Of a stretch of DNA of 64,000 bases, positions 26,886-35,714 are shown piece by piece. Source of the DNA: Streptomyces sp. Ag109_O5-10 (GTDB lineage Bacteria > Actinomycetota > Actinomycetes > Streptomycetales > Streptomycetaceae); NCBI RefSeq assembly GCF_900105755.1, contig NZ_FNTQ01000001.1:3100001-3164000 (forward strand), written 5' to 3'. The number at the start of each line of letters is the position of its first letter. Position 1 is the stretch's first letter. The notes under the pieces were generated by a model. It saw only the letters and a list, made by a program, of their open reading frames with translations. It did not search any database and was not told the DNA's origin. The position numbers were made by a program, and so were the translations under genes.

Positions 26886-27845
26886 ATGACCGCAGGCTCC
26901 ACCCGTCGTACCACCGCCTCGCGCTCCCAGATTGCCGCGTTCGGTGCGATCGCGGTCGCAGGCGCCCTGATCCTCACCGGCTGCGGTGACCAGACGGACA
27001 AGGGCGGCGACGGCGGCTCCTCCTCGACGGCCTCGGCCCCGCTGGCGAGCAAGCTGCCGGCCGACATCCGCAAGGCCGGCGTGATCAAGGTGGGCTCGGA
27101 CATCGCCTACCCGCCGGTCGAGTACATGGAGAACGGCAAGGCCGTCGGTGTCGACCCGGACATCGCGGACGCGCTGGGCAAGCAGCTGGGCGTGAAGTTC
27201 GAGTTCCAGAACGGCAAGTTCGACAACCTGATCGTGGGCCTGCAGGCCAACCGCTTCAACGTGATCATGTCGGCGATGAACGACACCAAGGACCGCCAGA
27301 ACGGCATCGACTCCGACACCGGCAAGAAGGTCGGCAGCGGCGTCGACTTCGTCGACTACTTCACCGCCGGCACCTCGATCCTGGTCCAGAAGGGCAACCC
27401 GAAGGGCATCAAGTCCCTGGACGACCTGTGCGGCAAGGTCGTGGCCCTGCAGAAGGGCACCACGTCCGAGGGCATCGCCAAGGCACAGAGCGAGAAGTGC
27501 AAGAAGGACGGCAACAAGGCCATCGACCTCCAGACCTTCGACACCGACCCCGAGGCGCTGCTCCGGCTGAAGCAGGGCGCCTCCGTGGCCGACCTGAACG
27601 ACTTCCCGGTGGCCGCGTACAACGCCAAGACGTCGGGCGGCGGCAAGGACTTCGAGGTCGTGGGCGAGCAGATCGAGGCCGGCCCGTACGGCATAGCGGT
27701 CAGCAAGCAGAACACCCAGCTGCGCGACGCGCTCCAGGCCGCGATGGCCGCCATCATCAAGAGCGGCGATTACCAGAAGATCCTGGAGAAGTGGAACGTC
27801 ACGCAGGGCGCGGTGACCGAGGCCAAGATCAACGGCGGCTCCTGA
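26886..27845 (+). CDS. Amino-acid ABC transporter substrate-binding lipoprotein
   Basis: A 319-residue family 3 solute-binding protein. The lipobox LTGC places the lipidated Cys at residue 33, so the mature protein is anchored outside the membrane. IKVGSDIAYPPVEYMENGKAVGVDPDIADALGKQL (residues about 66-100) is the typical family start for polar amino acids, glutamate/glutamine type. GGAGG lies 8 nt before the ATG. It is the first gene of a three-gene importer. The exact amino acid cannot be told from sequence. Confidence 0.93.
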   Translation: MTAGSTRRTTASRSQIAAFGAIAVAGALILTGCGDQTDKGGDGGSSSTASAPLASKLPADIRKAGVIKVGSDIAYPPVEYMENGKAVGVDPDIADALGKQLGVKFEFQNGKFDNLIVGLQANRFNVIMSAMNDTKDRQNGIDSDTGKKVGSGVDFVDYFTAGTSILVQKGNPKGIKSLDDLCGKVVALQKGTTSEGIAKAQSEKCKKDGNKAIDLQTFDTDPEALLRLKQGASVADLNDFPVAAYNAKTSGGGKDFEVVGEQIEAGPYGIAVSKQNTQLRDALQAAMAAIIKSGDYQKILEKWNVTQGAVTEAKINGGS

Positions 27846-27876
27846 AACGCCCGGGCACGACTGAAGGGCCGTCACT

Positions 27877-28806
27877 GTGACTGACACGGTCGACAAGACT
27901 CCGGCGGCGTCCGTGCCGCCGGAGCAGATCAAGGCCATCCCGGTGCGCCACTACGGGCGTTGGGTGTCCGGCGTGGTGGTCGTCGCGCTCCTGGTGCTGA
28001 TCGGGATCGCCTTCTCCAACGCGAAGATCAACTACAGCGTCATCCCCGACTACCTCTTCGACCAGGGCATCGTCTCCGGTGCCTGGACCACGCTCTACAT
28101 CTCGGTGCTGGCCATGGTGCTCGGCGTCGCGCTCGGCGTGATCCTCGCCGTGATGCGGCTGTCGTCGAACCCGGTCACCAGCACGGTGTCCTGGTTCTAC
28201 ATCTGGTTCTTCCGCGGCACCCCGGTCCTGGTGCAGCTGCTGCTCTGGTACAACATCGCCCTCGTCTTCCCCATCCTCAACCTGGGGTTCTACAAGGACG
28301 AGATGAACCAGGTGATGACGCCCGTCCTCACCGCGCTGCTGGGCCTCGGCCTGAACGAGGCCGCGTACATGTCGGAGATCGTCCGCGCCGGCATCCAGTC
28401 GGTCGACGAGGGCCAGACCGAGGCCTCGCACGCGCTGGGCATGACCCAGGGCCAGACGCTGCGCCGGGTGATCCTCCCGCAGGCCATGCGCGTCATCATC
28501 CCGCCGACCGGCAACGAGTTCATCAACATGCTGAAGACCTCGTCGCTGGCCTACGCGGTCCAGCTCCCCGAGCTGATCAAGAAGGCCACGGACATCTCCA
28601 GCACCTCGCTGGCGGTCGTCGAGATGTACTTCGTCGCCTGCATCTGGTACCTGTTCCTGACCACGATCTTCAGCATCGTCCAGTACTACATCGAACGCCG
28701 TTACGCCCGCGGCTCCTCGCGCAACCTCCCGCCCACCCCGCTGCAGCGGCTGCGGAAGAATCTGGCCCAGTGGGGTTCGTTCCGTCGCCCGGAGGTGGCC
28801 CGATGA
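27877..28806 (+). CDS. Amino-acid ABC transporter permease
   Basis: A 309-residue His/Glu/Gln/Arg-type permease. After a cytoplasmic N-terminus there is one TM (about 30-48), then the core TM bundle. The EAA loop reads [25 protein letters not shown] and contacts the ATPase. GTG start has GAAGGG about 9 nt upstream. The stop overlaps the ATPase start (ATGA). Only one permease gene is present, so the transporter probably uses a homodimer. Confidence 0.93.
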   Translation: MTDTVDKTPAASVPPEQIKAIPVRHYGRWVSGVVVVALLVLIGIAFSNAKINYSVIPDYLFDQGIVSGAWTTLYISVLAMVLGVALGVILAVMRLSSNPVTSTVSWFYIWFFRGTPVLVQLLLWYNIALVFPILNLGFYKDEMNQVMTPVLTALLGLGLNEAAYMSEIVRAGIQSVDEGQTEASHALGMTQGQTLRRVILPQAMRVIIPPTGNEFINMLKTSSLAYAVQLPELIKKATDISSTSLAVVEMYFVACIWYLFLTTIFSIVQYYIERRYARGSSRNLPPTPLQRLRKNLAQWGSFRRPEVAR

Positions 28807-29603
28807 GCTCTCTCGTCAAGGACATCACCCCGCCGAACAGCGGCGCCCCGATGGTCAAGGCCGAGGGCGTGCACAAGTCGTTCGGGCTGTCGCACATCCT
28901 CAAGGGCATCGACCTGGAGGTGCTGCCGCGCGAGGTGTTCTGCCTGATCGGCCCGTCCGGTTCCGGCAAGTCCACGTTCCTGCGGTGCATCAACCACCTC
29001 GAGAAGATCAGTGCCGGGCGGCTGTACGTCGACGGCAGGCTGGTCGGCTACCGCCAGCACGGCGACAAGCTCTACGAGCTGAAGGAGAAGGAGGTCGCGG
29101 CGCAGCGACGGGACATCGGCATGGTGTTCCAGCGCTTCAACCTCTTCCCGCACATGACGGCGCTGGAGAACGTGATGGAGGCGCCGGTCCAGGTCAAGCG
29201 CGAGTCGAAGGCGTCGGCCCGGGAGCGGGCAGAGCGTCTCCTCGACCGGGTCGGCCTCGGCGACCGTACCGGGCACTACCCGGCGCAGCTCTCCGGCGGC
29301 CAGCAGCAGCGCGTCGCGATCGCCCGCGCGCTCGCCATGCAGCCGAAGCTGATGCTGTTCGACGAGCCGACCTCCGCGCTCGACCCGGAGCTGGTCGGCG
29401 AGGTCCTGGACGTGATGCGGGACCTGGCCGAGGACGGCATGACGATGATCGTCGTCACGCACGAGATGGGCTTCGCCCGCGAGGTCGGCGACAGCCTGGT
29501 CTTCATGGACGACGGCGTGGTGGTCGAGTCCGGCCACCCGCGCGACGTCCTGACCAACCCCCAGCACGACCGGACGAAGTCGTTCCTGTCGAAGGTGCTG
29601 TAG
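28803..29603 (+). CDS. Amino-acid ABC transporter ATP-binding protein
   Basis: A 266-residue ATPase: Walker [10 protein letters not shown] (50-58), signature [15 protein letters not shown], Walker [13 protein letters not shown] and switch His in VVTHEMGFA. The D-loop and Q-loop ([13 protein letters not shown]) are intact. The segment after Walker A (about 75-100) has a Lys/Glu-rich insertion typical of the GlnQ/HisP group. It powers uptake through the permease encoded just upstream, with which it overlaps by 4 bp. A strong terminator follows. Confidence 0.95.
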   Translation: MSSLVKDITPPNSGAPMVKAEGVHKSFGLSHILKGIDLEVLPREVFCLIGPSGSGKSTFLRCINHLEKISAGRLYVDGRLVGYRQHGDKLYELKEKEVAAQRRDIGMVFQRFNLFPHMTALENVMEAPVQVKRESKASARERAERLLDRVGLGDRTGHYPAQLSGGQQQRVAIARALAMQPKLMLFDEPTSALDPELVGEVLDVMRDLAEDGMTMIVVTHEMGFAREVGDSLVFMDDGVVVESGHPRDVLTNPQHDRTKSFLSKVL

Positions 29604-29617
29604 CGGTACGACACGAA

Positions 29618-29651
29618 AGGGGCGGTACGAGATTGCTCGTACCGCCCCTTC
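29618..29651 (+). terminator. ABC importer operon terminator
   Basis: A perfect 15-bp stem (AAGGGGCGGTACGAG with its complement) and ATTG loop, 15 nt after the ATPase stop. It also faces the convergent methyltransferase gene. Confidence 0.9.
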
Positions 29652-29668
29652 GTTCCGTCTGCCCGGGG

Positions 29669-30439
29669 CTACTTGAGGGCGAGCAGCAGCGTGTCCGACG
29701 GCGAGCACCAGACCGCCCGCGCCTCGCCGAACCCCTTCTCGCGCAGCACGCGCGCGTGCCAGGCGGGCGAGGGCATGTCGCCCTCCGCGTGCTCCCCGTA
29801 GATCTCGAACCGCCGGGCGGTGGGTCCGGCGAGCACCGGGTCCTGCGCCGCCAGCTGCCACCAGTCGGCCCAGTCCAGCGCCCCCGCCGCCTTGGCCTGA
29901 TCCATACCCCGGTGCCGCCGCGCCCGTTCCGCGGCGTTGATCCGGGGCGTGCTGTCGTCGATCATGTGGTCCGCGTTCATGAAGACACCGCCGTCGCGGA
30001 CGAGCTCCGCGACCTGACCGTAGAGGGCCGCGAGGGGTTCGCTGTGCAGCCAGTGCAGGGCCGTGGCGGTCAGGACGGCGTCGTACGAGTCGTACGGCAG
30101 CCGCGCGGTCCACTCCGGGTCCTTGAGGTCGGCGGTGACGAGCGTGACCCGGTCGTCGCCCGCGAATGTCCCCTCGGCGATGGCGAGGAGGGCCGGGTCG
30201 AGGTCGACCCCGGTGCTGACCGCGTCCGGGAAGCGGGCGAGCAGCCGGGCGGTGATGCTGCCGGTGCCGCACGCGAGGTCGAGGACCCGGGGCGCCGTAC
30301 CGACCAGCGCCTCCACCATGTCGAGCATGATCCGGAACCGCTCCTCGCGGTCCGGCATGTACCACTCCTGCTGCCGGTCCCAGCTCTCCTGCCAGGCACC
30401 CCAGTCGGCCTCGGTCGTGGTCGTCGGCGCGTCCGTCAT
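29669..30439 (-). CDS. SAM-dependent class I methyltransferase
   Basis: A 256-residue methyltransferase. Motif I VLDLACGTGSIT is at 52-63, the acidic end of strand 2 lies in TGVDLDPALLAIAEG, and TADLKDPEW and AVLTATALHWL follow. It resembles the trans-aconitate/ubiquinone methyltransferase-like group, but the substrate is not evident. GGAGGG lies 6 nt before the ATG. It is divergent from the CGNR regulator and ends 18 nt beyond the importer terminator. Confidence 0.88.
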   Translation of the reverse strand: MTDAPTTTTEADWGAWQESWDRQQEWYMPDREERFRIMLDMVEALVGTAPRVLDLACGTGSITARLLARFPDAVSTGVDLDPALLAIAEGTFAGDDRVTLVTADLKDPEWTARLPYDSYDAVLTATALHWLHSEPLAALYGQVAELVRDGGVFMNADHMIDDSTPRINAAERARRHRGMDQAKAAGALDWADWWQLAAQDPVLAGPTARRFEIYGEHAEGDMPSPAWHARVLREKGFGEARAVWCSPSDTLLLALK

Positions 30440-30539
30440 GGCAACCCTCCACCGCACAAGTCCCGTAATACCCTGGATGCACGACCGGCTGTTACCCGAC
30501 CGCACGACCGACCCTAGAGTGCCCGCGTAAGGACTACAA

Positions 30540-31187
30540 GTGGAACTGGCCTATTACTCGGATTACGCCGTCCGGCTCGTCAACAGCGAGGAACCGGCCC
30601 GGGGCAAGGACTCCCTGACCTCGGTCGAGGCCGTCCGCGACCTGTTCGGCGGCAACCAGCAGGCGGCCCGGCGCGCCACCGAGGCCGACCTCACCCGGTT
30701 CCGCTCGGTCCGGGCCCGGCTGCGCGCGGTCTTCGAGGCGGCCGACAAGGGCGAGGAGACCCTCGCGGTGGACCTGCTGAACTCGCTCCTGCTGGAGTTC
30801 CCGGTCAGCCCGCAGATCTCCGGGCACGACTTCCGGGACGAGGACGGCCGCCCGCTGTGGCACATGCACCTGGCCGACCACCCCTCCAACGCCACCGCCG
30901 GCTACACCGCGATCGCGGCGATGGGCCTGGCCTTCCACCTCACCGAGTACGGCGTCGACCGGCTCGGCCTGTGCGAGGCCGTGCCGTGCCGCAACGCCTA
31001 CCTCGACACCTCGACCAACCGCTCCCGGCGCTACTGCTCGGACCGCTGCGCGACCCGCGCCAACGTGGCCGCCTACCGCGCCCGCAAACGCCTGGAGGCG
31101 GAGCGCCCCGACCGGCCGGTGCGGTCGGGCAGCACCGGCCTGGCGGCCGAGACGGCCCAGCGCACGAGCGCCAGCGGCGAACGCTGA
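30540..31187 (+). CDS. CGNR zinc-finger regulator (ABATE domain)
   Basis: A 215-residue protein. The N-terminal ABATE-type domain (to about 135) starts with DYAVRLVNSEEP. The C-terminal zinc finger reads CEAVPCRNAYLDTSTNRSRRYCSDRC in pattern (four Cys, CxxxxxC and CxxxC), followed by ANVAAYRARKR, as in CGNR regulators. It probably binds DNA with the zinc-ribbon end. GTG start has AAGGA about 7 nt upstream. Its 3' end overlaps the convergent sodX gene by 115 bp. Confidence 0.87.
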   Translation: MELAYYSDYAVRLVNSEEPARGKDSLTSVEAVRDLFGGNQQAARRATEADLTRFRSVRARLRAVFEAADKGEETLAVDLLNSLLLEFPVSPQISGHDFRDEDGRPLWHMHLADHPSNATAGYTAIAAMGLAFHLTEYGVDRLGLCEAVPCRNAYLDTSTNRSRRYCSDRCATRANVAAYRARKRLEAERPDRPVRSGSTGLAAETAQRTSASGER

Positions 31188-31525
31188 CCCGCCTTGCGCG
31201 GCCGCCAGCGGAACAGGGCCCGGCCGAGGATCAGCTCCTCCGGCACGGTCCCGTAGTCCGTGCTGTCCCCGCCCGCGTACGCGTTGTCCCCGAGCACCCA
31301 CCAGCCGCCCTCGCGCGGCTCCGCGGCCCGCTTGACGACCAGCAGGTCCTGCTGGAACGGATGACGCAGGACCACGACGTCTCCGGCCCGCACTCGGGCC
31401 CCGTACCACACCAGGAGCTGATCCCCCTGGTAGAGCGTGGGCACCATGGACGGGCCTGTCACCTCGGCCAGTCCGAAGAGCGCGGCGCCCCTCCCCCGCT
31501 CGGTCTCCTGCGACAGCTCCGGCAT
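31073..31525 (-). CDS. sodX: SodN maturation peptidase SodX (S26 family)
   Basis: A 150-residue S26 signal-peptidase-like protein with catalytic Ser26 (TGPSMVPTL) and Lys65 (LVVKRA), and the late motif GDNAYAGGDSTDYG. In Streptomyces SodX removes the 14-residue leader of nickel superoxide dismutase so the N-terminal His can bind Ni. There is no obvious TM anchor, fitting a cytoplasmic maturase. ATG at 31525 was chosen for GGGGAGG upstream; an ATG at 31594 is also open. It is divergent from sodN and its last 38 codons overlap the convergent CGNR gene. Confidence 0.9.
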   Translation of the reverse strand: MPELSQETERGRGAALFGLAEVTGPSMVPTLYQGDQLLVWYGARVRAGDVVVLRHPFQQDLLVVKRAAEPREGGWWVLGDNAYAGGDSTDYGTVPEELILGRALFRWRPRKAGQRSPLALVRWAVSAARPVLPDRTGRSGRSASRRLRAR

Positions 31526-31670
31526 CCCCGGCACCTCCCCGGTCCGTTCCTCCACCAGTCTCAGTCTGACCCTGGACTTTTGTCCTAAGCCCATGGGGGC
31601 ACTCGCGAAATCAGGCTTCCCAGGGAGTAATGTCCCACCTGAGAAGACGATCACGAGGAAGGAATGCTCC

Positions 31671-32066
31671 ATGCTTTCCCGCCTGTTTGCCCCCAAGGTC
31701 AAGGTCAGCGCGCACTGCGACCTGCCCTGCGGTGTGTACGACCCGGCCCAGGCCCGCATCGAGGCGGAGTCGGTGAAGGCCGTGCAGGAGAAGATGGCCG
31801 CCAACGACGACCCGCACTTCCAGGCGCGCGCCACCGTCATCAAGGAGCAGCGTGCCGAGCTCGCGAAGCACCACGTCTCGGTGCTCTGGAGCGACTACTT
31901 CAAGCCCCCGCACTTCGAGAAGTACCCCCAGCTGCACCAGCTGGTCAACGACACCCTGAAGGCCCTGTCCGCCGCCAAGGCGTCCACGGACCCGAAGACC
32001 GGCGAGAAGGCCCTGGAGCTCATCGCCGAGATCGACAAGATCTTCTGGGAGACCAAGAAGGCCTGA
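31671..32066 (+). CDS. sodN: Nickel superoxide dismutase precursor SodN
   Basis: A 131-residue precursor. The 14-residue leader ends KVSA; the mature protein starts HCDLPCGVYD, the nickel hook, whose His1, Cys2 and Cys6 bind Ni. The remaining four-helix protein (117 residues) forms the hexameric enzyme that dismutates superoxide in the cytosol. GAGGAAGGA lies upstream of the ATG. In Streptomyces SodN production depends on nickel and SodX; the adjacent divergent sodX fits that. A GGACTTTTGTCC palindrome lies in the intergenic region near 31574. Confidence 0.98.
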   Translation: MLSRLFAPKVKVSAHCDLPCGVYDPAQARIEAESVKAVQEKMAANDDPHFQARATVIKEQRAELAKHHVSVLWSDYFKPPHFEKYPQLHQLVNDTLKALSAAKASTDPKTGEKALELIAEIDKIFWETKKA

Positions 32067-32073
32067 TCTTTGG

Positions 32074-32327
32074 CTAGGCCGTCTGACCTGCGATTACGCG
32101 GGTCACATCGCCTACCTGTCCGCACCCGGTCCGCAGGCCGCCGAGCACGGCGTCCATGACGGACCGGGTGCGGTCTTCTTCGCCCGGCCACAGGTGCGCG
32201 TAGCTCCGCAGCGTGACGACGGCGGACGCGGGGCCGAGGACCAGCTGGACCTGCTCTGCGCTCGCTCCGCCGGCGATGAGGGCGGAGGCGTGGGAGTGGC
32301 ACAGGTCGTGGGTCACCATGTGCTGCA
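32074..32327 (-). pseudogene. Tyrosine-recombinase (integrase) C-terminal remnant
   Basis: About 84 codons match the C-terminal catalytic end of actinobacterial phage-type integrases: VTHDLCHSHASALIAGG, then VQLVLGPASAVVTLRSYAHLWPG. The usual HxLRH reads HDLCH (the second Arg is Cys) and the usual LGH reads LGP (His lost), while the Tyr nucleophile remains. No N-terminal half is present: the region upstream runs into the NUDIX gene. It is a decayed leftover beginning 8 nt after sodN; no attachment site or tRNA is visible nearby. Confidence 0.85.
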
Positions 32328-32429
32328 GTTCGACGGATGTGCGGCCCTCGCGCTCGGCCGCCTCGTTCTCCGCCGCCTGGAGCACCCTGCGGGCACAGTC
32401 ACCGTCCGTCCGACGAAGGGACACAAGCC

Positions 32430-32930
32430 GTGGCTCAGCGGACAACCGACGACCAGGCCGAAGCCCTGCCGCCCGCCCTCGAATCCATGACCCTGCTGGT
32501 CGCCGCCGTCATCGTCCACGACAAGGCCACCAACCGCGTCGTCCTCCTCCGCCGCAGCCAGAACGCCAAGTTCGCCCAGGGCATGTGGGACCTCCCCGTC
32601 GGCAAGAGCGAACCCGGTGAGCCGATCACGGAAACGGCCGTGCGCGAGCTGTACGAGGAGACCGGCCTGACCGTGAGGCAGGAGTCCCTGAAACTCGCTC
32701 ACATCATCCACGGCGCCTCGGGCGTCGAAGCCCCCAACGGCTTCCTCACCGTCGTCTTCGCCGCCCACGAATGGACCGGCGAACCCGAGAACCGCGAACC
32801 CCGCAAACACGCCCAGGTCCGGTGGGTCGACGCCGACACGATCCCTGAGAACTTCGTGGACACCACCTCAAGCGCCCTCCGCCGGTACCTCGCAGGAGGC
32901 CCGGAGGTCTCCCTCGGCGGCTGGCAGTAG
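32430..32930 (+). CDS. NUDIX hydrolase
   Basis: A 166-residue NUDIX protein. The Nudix box runs GKSEPGEPITETAVREL and continues YEETGL, matching Gx5Ex7REUXEExGU. It cleaves a nucleoside diphosphate linked to another group, probably a housecleaning nucleotide; the substrate is unknown. VVLLRRSQNAKFAQGMWDLP before the box is typical of 8-oxo-dGTPase/ADP-ribose-like members. GTG at 32430 has AAGGGA about 9 nt upstream; a later ATG (MTLLVAAV) is possible. Its upstream border coincides with the integrase remnant. Confidence 0.9.
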   Translation: MAQRTTDDQAEALPPALESMTLLVAAVIVHDKATNRVVLLRRSQNAKFAQGMWDLPVGKSEPGEPITETAVRELYEETGLTVRQESLKLAHIIHGASGVEAPNGFLTVVFAAHEWTGEPENREPRKHAQVRWVDADTIPENFVDTTSSALRRYLAGGPEVSLGGWQ

Positions 32931-33260
32931 CGGTGCCGGCCGCGGCCCGATCAGTAGCCGCCGGCGTGCCCTTCGCCACTCATGCGCGGCAACCGAGATC
33001 GGTCTGACGAAGACGGCACCAGTCACTGGGAACGCTCCCGCTCATGGCCGGCACCACAGCCCCGCGGGCCAGTGGGACGGTGCCGATCAACTGGCTCAGC
33101 AGCCAGCGGTCCGCACACAGTTCAGCGCCCCGCAGGCAAGATCCCCGCACGTCATCGATCAACGGACCGCACCCGGCCCGACGGACCGCCGTTCGCGGTG
33201 TTCCGGGGGGTCGGGTGCGGTCTGTTTCCGGGTGCGGTCCTCTTCCTCGCGGACGGCGGT
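32931..33260. other. Gene-free stretch after the NUDIX gene
   Basis: No credible gene in 330 bases. An imperfect inverted repeat is present: CGGCACCAGTCACTGG at 33014-33029 and CCAGTGGGACGGTGCCG at 33069-33085. Open frames on both strands cross it but none resembles a known family. Confidence 0.4.
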
Positions 33261-33740
33261 CTATGAGGCGGCGGCCAGTTCCTTGAGCGGATCGCCGGTC
33301 AGGCGGCAGATGCGCCACTCGTCCAGGAACTCCGCGCCGAGCGACCGGTAGAGGCCGATCGCCGGTTCGTTCCAGGCCAGCACCCACCACTCGAAGCGCT
33401 CGAAGCCGCTGCGCAGGCAGAACGCGGCCAGGGCGGCGAGCAGGGCCCGGCCGTGGCCGCCGCCACGGGCGTGCGGGCGTACGTAGAGGTCCTCCAGGTG
33501 CATGCCCCGGGTTCCGGTCCAGGTCGAGAAGGTGGGGAACCACAGGGCGTAGCCAGCGAGTTCGCCCGTGGCCTCGTCCTCGGCGACCAGCGCGCCGGCC
33601 GCCGGGTGGGGTCCGAACAGGGCCGCGCGGAGCTGCTCCTCGGTGGCCCGGGCCTGCTCCTCGGCCCGTTCGTAGGCGGCGAGTTCGCGGATCATGGCGC
33701 GGATCTCGGGGACGTCGTTCTCGGTGGCGGCGCGGATCAT
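33261..33740 (-). CDS. GNAT acetyltransferase, diamine acetyltransferase type
   Basis: A 159-residue GNAT. It starts MIRAATENDVPEIRAMIREL, as in spermidine/diamine acetyltransferases. LEDLYVRPHARGGGHGRALLAALA is the acetyl-CoA motif, and FEWWVLAWNEPAIGLYRSLGA ends the fold. It may acetylate a polyamine or related amine, but that is inferred only from the resemblance. ATG at 33740 lacks an SD; an in-frame ATG at 33752 is an alternative. It precedes, and is convergent with, nothing closer than the NUDIX gene. Confidence 0.85.
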   Translation of the reverse strand: MIRAATENDVPEIRAMIRELAAYERAEEQARATEEQLRAALFGPHPAAGALVAEDEATGELAGYALWFPTFSTWTGTRGMHLEDLYVRPHARGGGHGRALLAALAAFCLRSGFERFEWWVLAWNEPAIGLYRSLGAEFLDEWRICRLTGDPLKELAAAS

Positions 33741-33874
33741 GCAAGGGATCATCGGCCACCGGGCGGAACCGTGTCCATCCGGTCCCCCCGGCCCGCGGCA
33801 CGGCGCCCTGTGCGGTCGTTCGCGAACGCAATCCCGATCACCAGGTCCGCCTCGGGCGGGGGGCACGAGAAAGG

Positions 33875-33896
33875 GCCTGCCGGATGCCCGGCGGGC
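33875..33896 (-). terminator. Probable ppk2 terminator
   Basis: GCCTGCCGG-ATGC-CCGGCGGGC, a 9-bp stem with one mismatch, followed on the minus strand by CCTTTCT, 20 nt beyond the ppk2 stop. Confidence 0.55.
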
Positions 33897-33915
33897 GCCT
33901 GTCGGGCGGCGGGTG

Positions 33916-34827
33916 CTACTGCCCGCCGTGGTCGTCCTCGCCCGCCTCCAGCAGGCCGGCCGCCGCACCCACGATCCGCGGGTCCGGGCTGCCGACGACC
34001 TCCTCGTCCTTGTCGGCGTAGTCGAAGCGGGCGAGCACGCTGCGCATGGCCTCGACCCGGGCCCGCTTCTTGTCGTTGCTCTTCACCACGGTCCAGGGCG
34101 CGTACTCGGTGTCCGTCTCGCGGAACATCGCGACCTTCGCGGCCGTGTAGTCGTCCCAGCGGTCCAGCGAGGCCAGGTCCATCGGGCTCAGCTTCCACTG
34201 CCGTACCGGGTCGACCTGGCGGATGGTGAACCGGGTCCGCTGCTCGCCCCGCGAGACCGAGAACCAGAACTTCACCAGGTCCACCCCGTCGTCCACCAGC
34301 ATCCGCTCGAAGAGCGGGGCCTGGCGCATGAAGCGCCGGTACTGGTCGTCCGAGCAGAAGCCCATGACCCGCTCGACGCCGGCCCGGTTGTACCAGGAGC
34401 GGTCGAACATCACGATCTCACCGGCGGTCGGCAGATGTTCGACGTACCGCTGGAAGTACCACTGCCCGCTCTCGCGCTCGGTGGGCTTCTCCAGGGCCAC
34501 CACACGCGCGCCACGGGGGTTCAGGTGCTCCGTGAAGCGCTTGATGGTGCCGCCCTTGCCGGCCGCGTCCCGGCCCTCGAAGACGATGACTATCCGGCGT
34601 CCCGTCTCCTTGACCCAGGTCTGCAGCTTCAGCAGCTCGATCTGCTGGAGCCGCTTGTGCCACTCGTACTCCTTGCGCTCCATGCGCTGCGGGTACGGGT
34701 AGTTCTCCCGCCAGGTCTCGATGGGGGATCCGTCCGGGCGGATGAGCACGGGGTCGTCGGGGTCGCTGTAGTCGACCTTCAGATGGGCCAGGTCGGCCAG
34801 GTCGGACAGCAGGTCCGGCGTCGTCAT
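33916..34827 (-). CDS. ppk2: Polyphosphate kinase 2 family protein
   Basis: A 303-residue PPK2. The Walker A is EGRDAAGKGG (84-93), Walker B FDRSWYNRAG (Asp142), and the lid and C-terminal helices follow. ENYPYPQRMERKEYEWHKR before the P-loop is characteristic of class I PPK2, which phosphorylates nucleoside diphosphates with polyphosphate. The exact nucleotide preference is not readable. AGGAGG lies 5 nt before the ATG. A small membrane protein gene ends 28 nt upstream on the same strand, so the two are probably co-transcribed. Confidence 0.93.
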   Translation of the reverse strand: MTTPDLLSDLADLAHLKVDYSDPDDPVLIRPDGSPIETWRENYPYPQRMERKEYEWHKRLQQIELLKLQTWVKETGRRIVIVFEGRDAAGKGGTIKRFTEHLNPRGARVVALEKPTERESGQWYFQRYVEHLPTAGEIVMFDRSWYNRAGVERVMGFCSDDQYRRFMRQAPLFERMLVDDGVDLVKFWFSVSRGEQRTRFTIRQVDPVRQWKLSPMDLASLDRWDDYTAAKVAMFRETDTEYAPWTVVKSNDKKRARVEAMRSVLARFDYADKDEEVVGSPDPRIVGAAAGLLEAGEDDHGGQ

Positions 34828-34855
34828 CCAGTCCTCCTCAGCGGCTCGGTGTGCC

Positions 34856-35095
34856 TCAGTGGAACCGCGGCACGATCAGGTGGATGCCGTACGCCACCAC
34901 CGCCACGCAGGCGAGGAGGCACAGCCCTGCCCGGGCGACGCCGACGGCGCCGGTGCCGCCCTGGTCGTCGGCTCCCTCATAGCGGGCGAGCCCGAGGACG
35001 CCGAAGGCGAGGACGACCACCACAGCGAATGTAACTCCGATGCTCACCGCGGTGACCTGGCCGAGTGCGGTCCAGTCGAGCCCGCGCCGACCCAC
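34856..35095 (-). CDS. Small two-TM membrane protein
   Basis: A 79-residue protein with two TM helices, VTAVSIGVTFAVVVVLAFGVL and GLCLLACVAVVAYGIHLIV, joined by a charged Gly-rich loop. The N-terminal cytoplasmic segment is short. GTG at 35095 follows a GGAG. It precedes ppk2 by 28 nt and is probably its operon partner. The family is common in Streptomyces as a hypothetical membrane protein; no function is known to me. Confidence 0.75.
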   Translation of the reverse strand: MGRRGLDWTALGQVTAVSIGVTFAVVVVLAFGVLGLARYEGADDQGGTGAVGVARAGLCLLACVAVVAYGIHLIVPRFH

Positions 35096-35312
35096 ACGGC
35101 TCCGATCAGCCCTCCGAACAGCGCGTGCGGATCATCGCTGGAGTCACCTTGGCGTCGTTCACCACGCAGTGACGATCACGACCGCCAAGGAACGTGATGT
35201 GGCCCGTTCCTTTGTGCAAACAGGCGCGGGCCGATCGCGCGAGAATCAGGGGCAGACGCACGTCCGAAAACAATCCGCGTCGTGTGTGCGATGCGCATGC
35301 CATGCTGGGCGG

Positions 35313-35714
35313 GTGACCCCCCTGGAGGACCTGAGGCGGCTGCGCCGGGCGCGCGACCGCATGGACCGCGAGTACGCGGAGCCGCTCGACATGGCCGAGC
35401 TCGCCCGTACCGCCCTGATGTCCCCCGGTCACTTCCAGCGCAGCTTCCGCAAGGCCTTCGGGGAGACGCCGTACAGCTATCTCATGACCCGGCGGGTCGA
35501 GCGGGCCAAGGCGCTGCTGCGCCGCGGCGACCTCACGGTGACCGAGGTGTGCATGGCGGTCGGCTGTACGTCGCTGGGGTCCTTCAGTTCGCGGTTCACC
35601 GAGCTGGTCGGGGAGACCCCGAGCGCGTACCGGGCGCGGGACCACGAGGAGAGCACGGTCATCCCGTCCTGCGTGGCCCGGACGTTCACCCGGCCGCGCC
35701 GCCGGCCGTACTGA
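35313..35714 (+). CDS. AraC-type regulator, DNA-binding domain only
   Basis: A 133-residue protein made almost entirely of the two helix-turn-helix motifs of AraC/XylS: MAELARTALMSPGHFQRSFRK and VCMAVGCTSLGSFSSRFTEL, each with its conserved glycine and Phe/Arg contacts. No ligand-binding domain is present. The C-terminal tail is Arg-rich. GTG at 35313 has CATGCT ending 6 nt before it, suggesting a leaderless message. It is followed by a 43-bp repeat array and a VOC protein on the same strand, an arrangement seen with regulators of glyoxalase-like genes. Confidence 0.85.
   Translation: MTPLEDLRRLRRARDRMDREYAEPLDMAELARTALMSPGHFQRSFRKAFGETPYSYLMTRRVERAKALLRRGDLTVTEVCMAVGCTSLGSFSSRFTELVGETPSAYRARDHEESTVIPSCVARTFTRPRRRPY

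Noticed and set aside
32067-32110. tRNA gene as integration target next to sodN
   Set aside because: No cloverleaf or CCA end could be found.
32074-32445. Reading the integrase-like frame as an intact gene
   Set aside because: Key residues are changed and the N-terminal half is missing.
33014-33085. Imperfect inverted repeat as an insertion-sequence end
   Set aside because: Arms match over only 13 positions, no transposase and no target duplication seen; kept as a note only.
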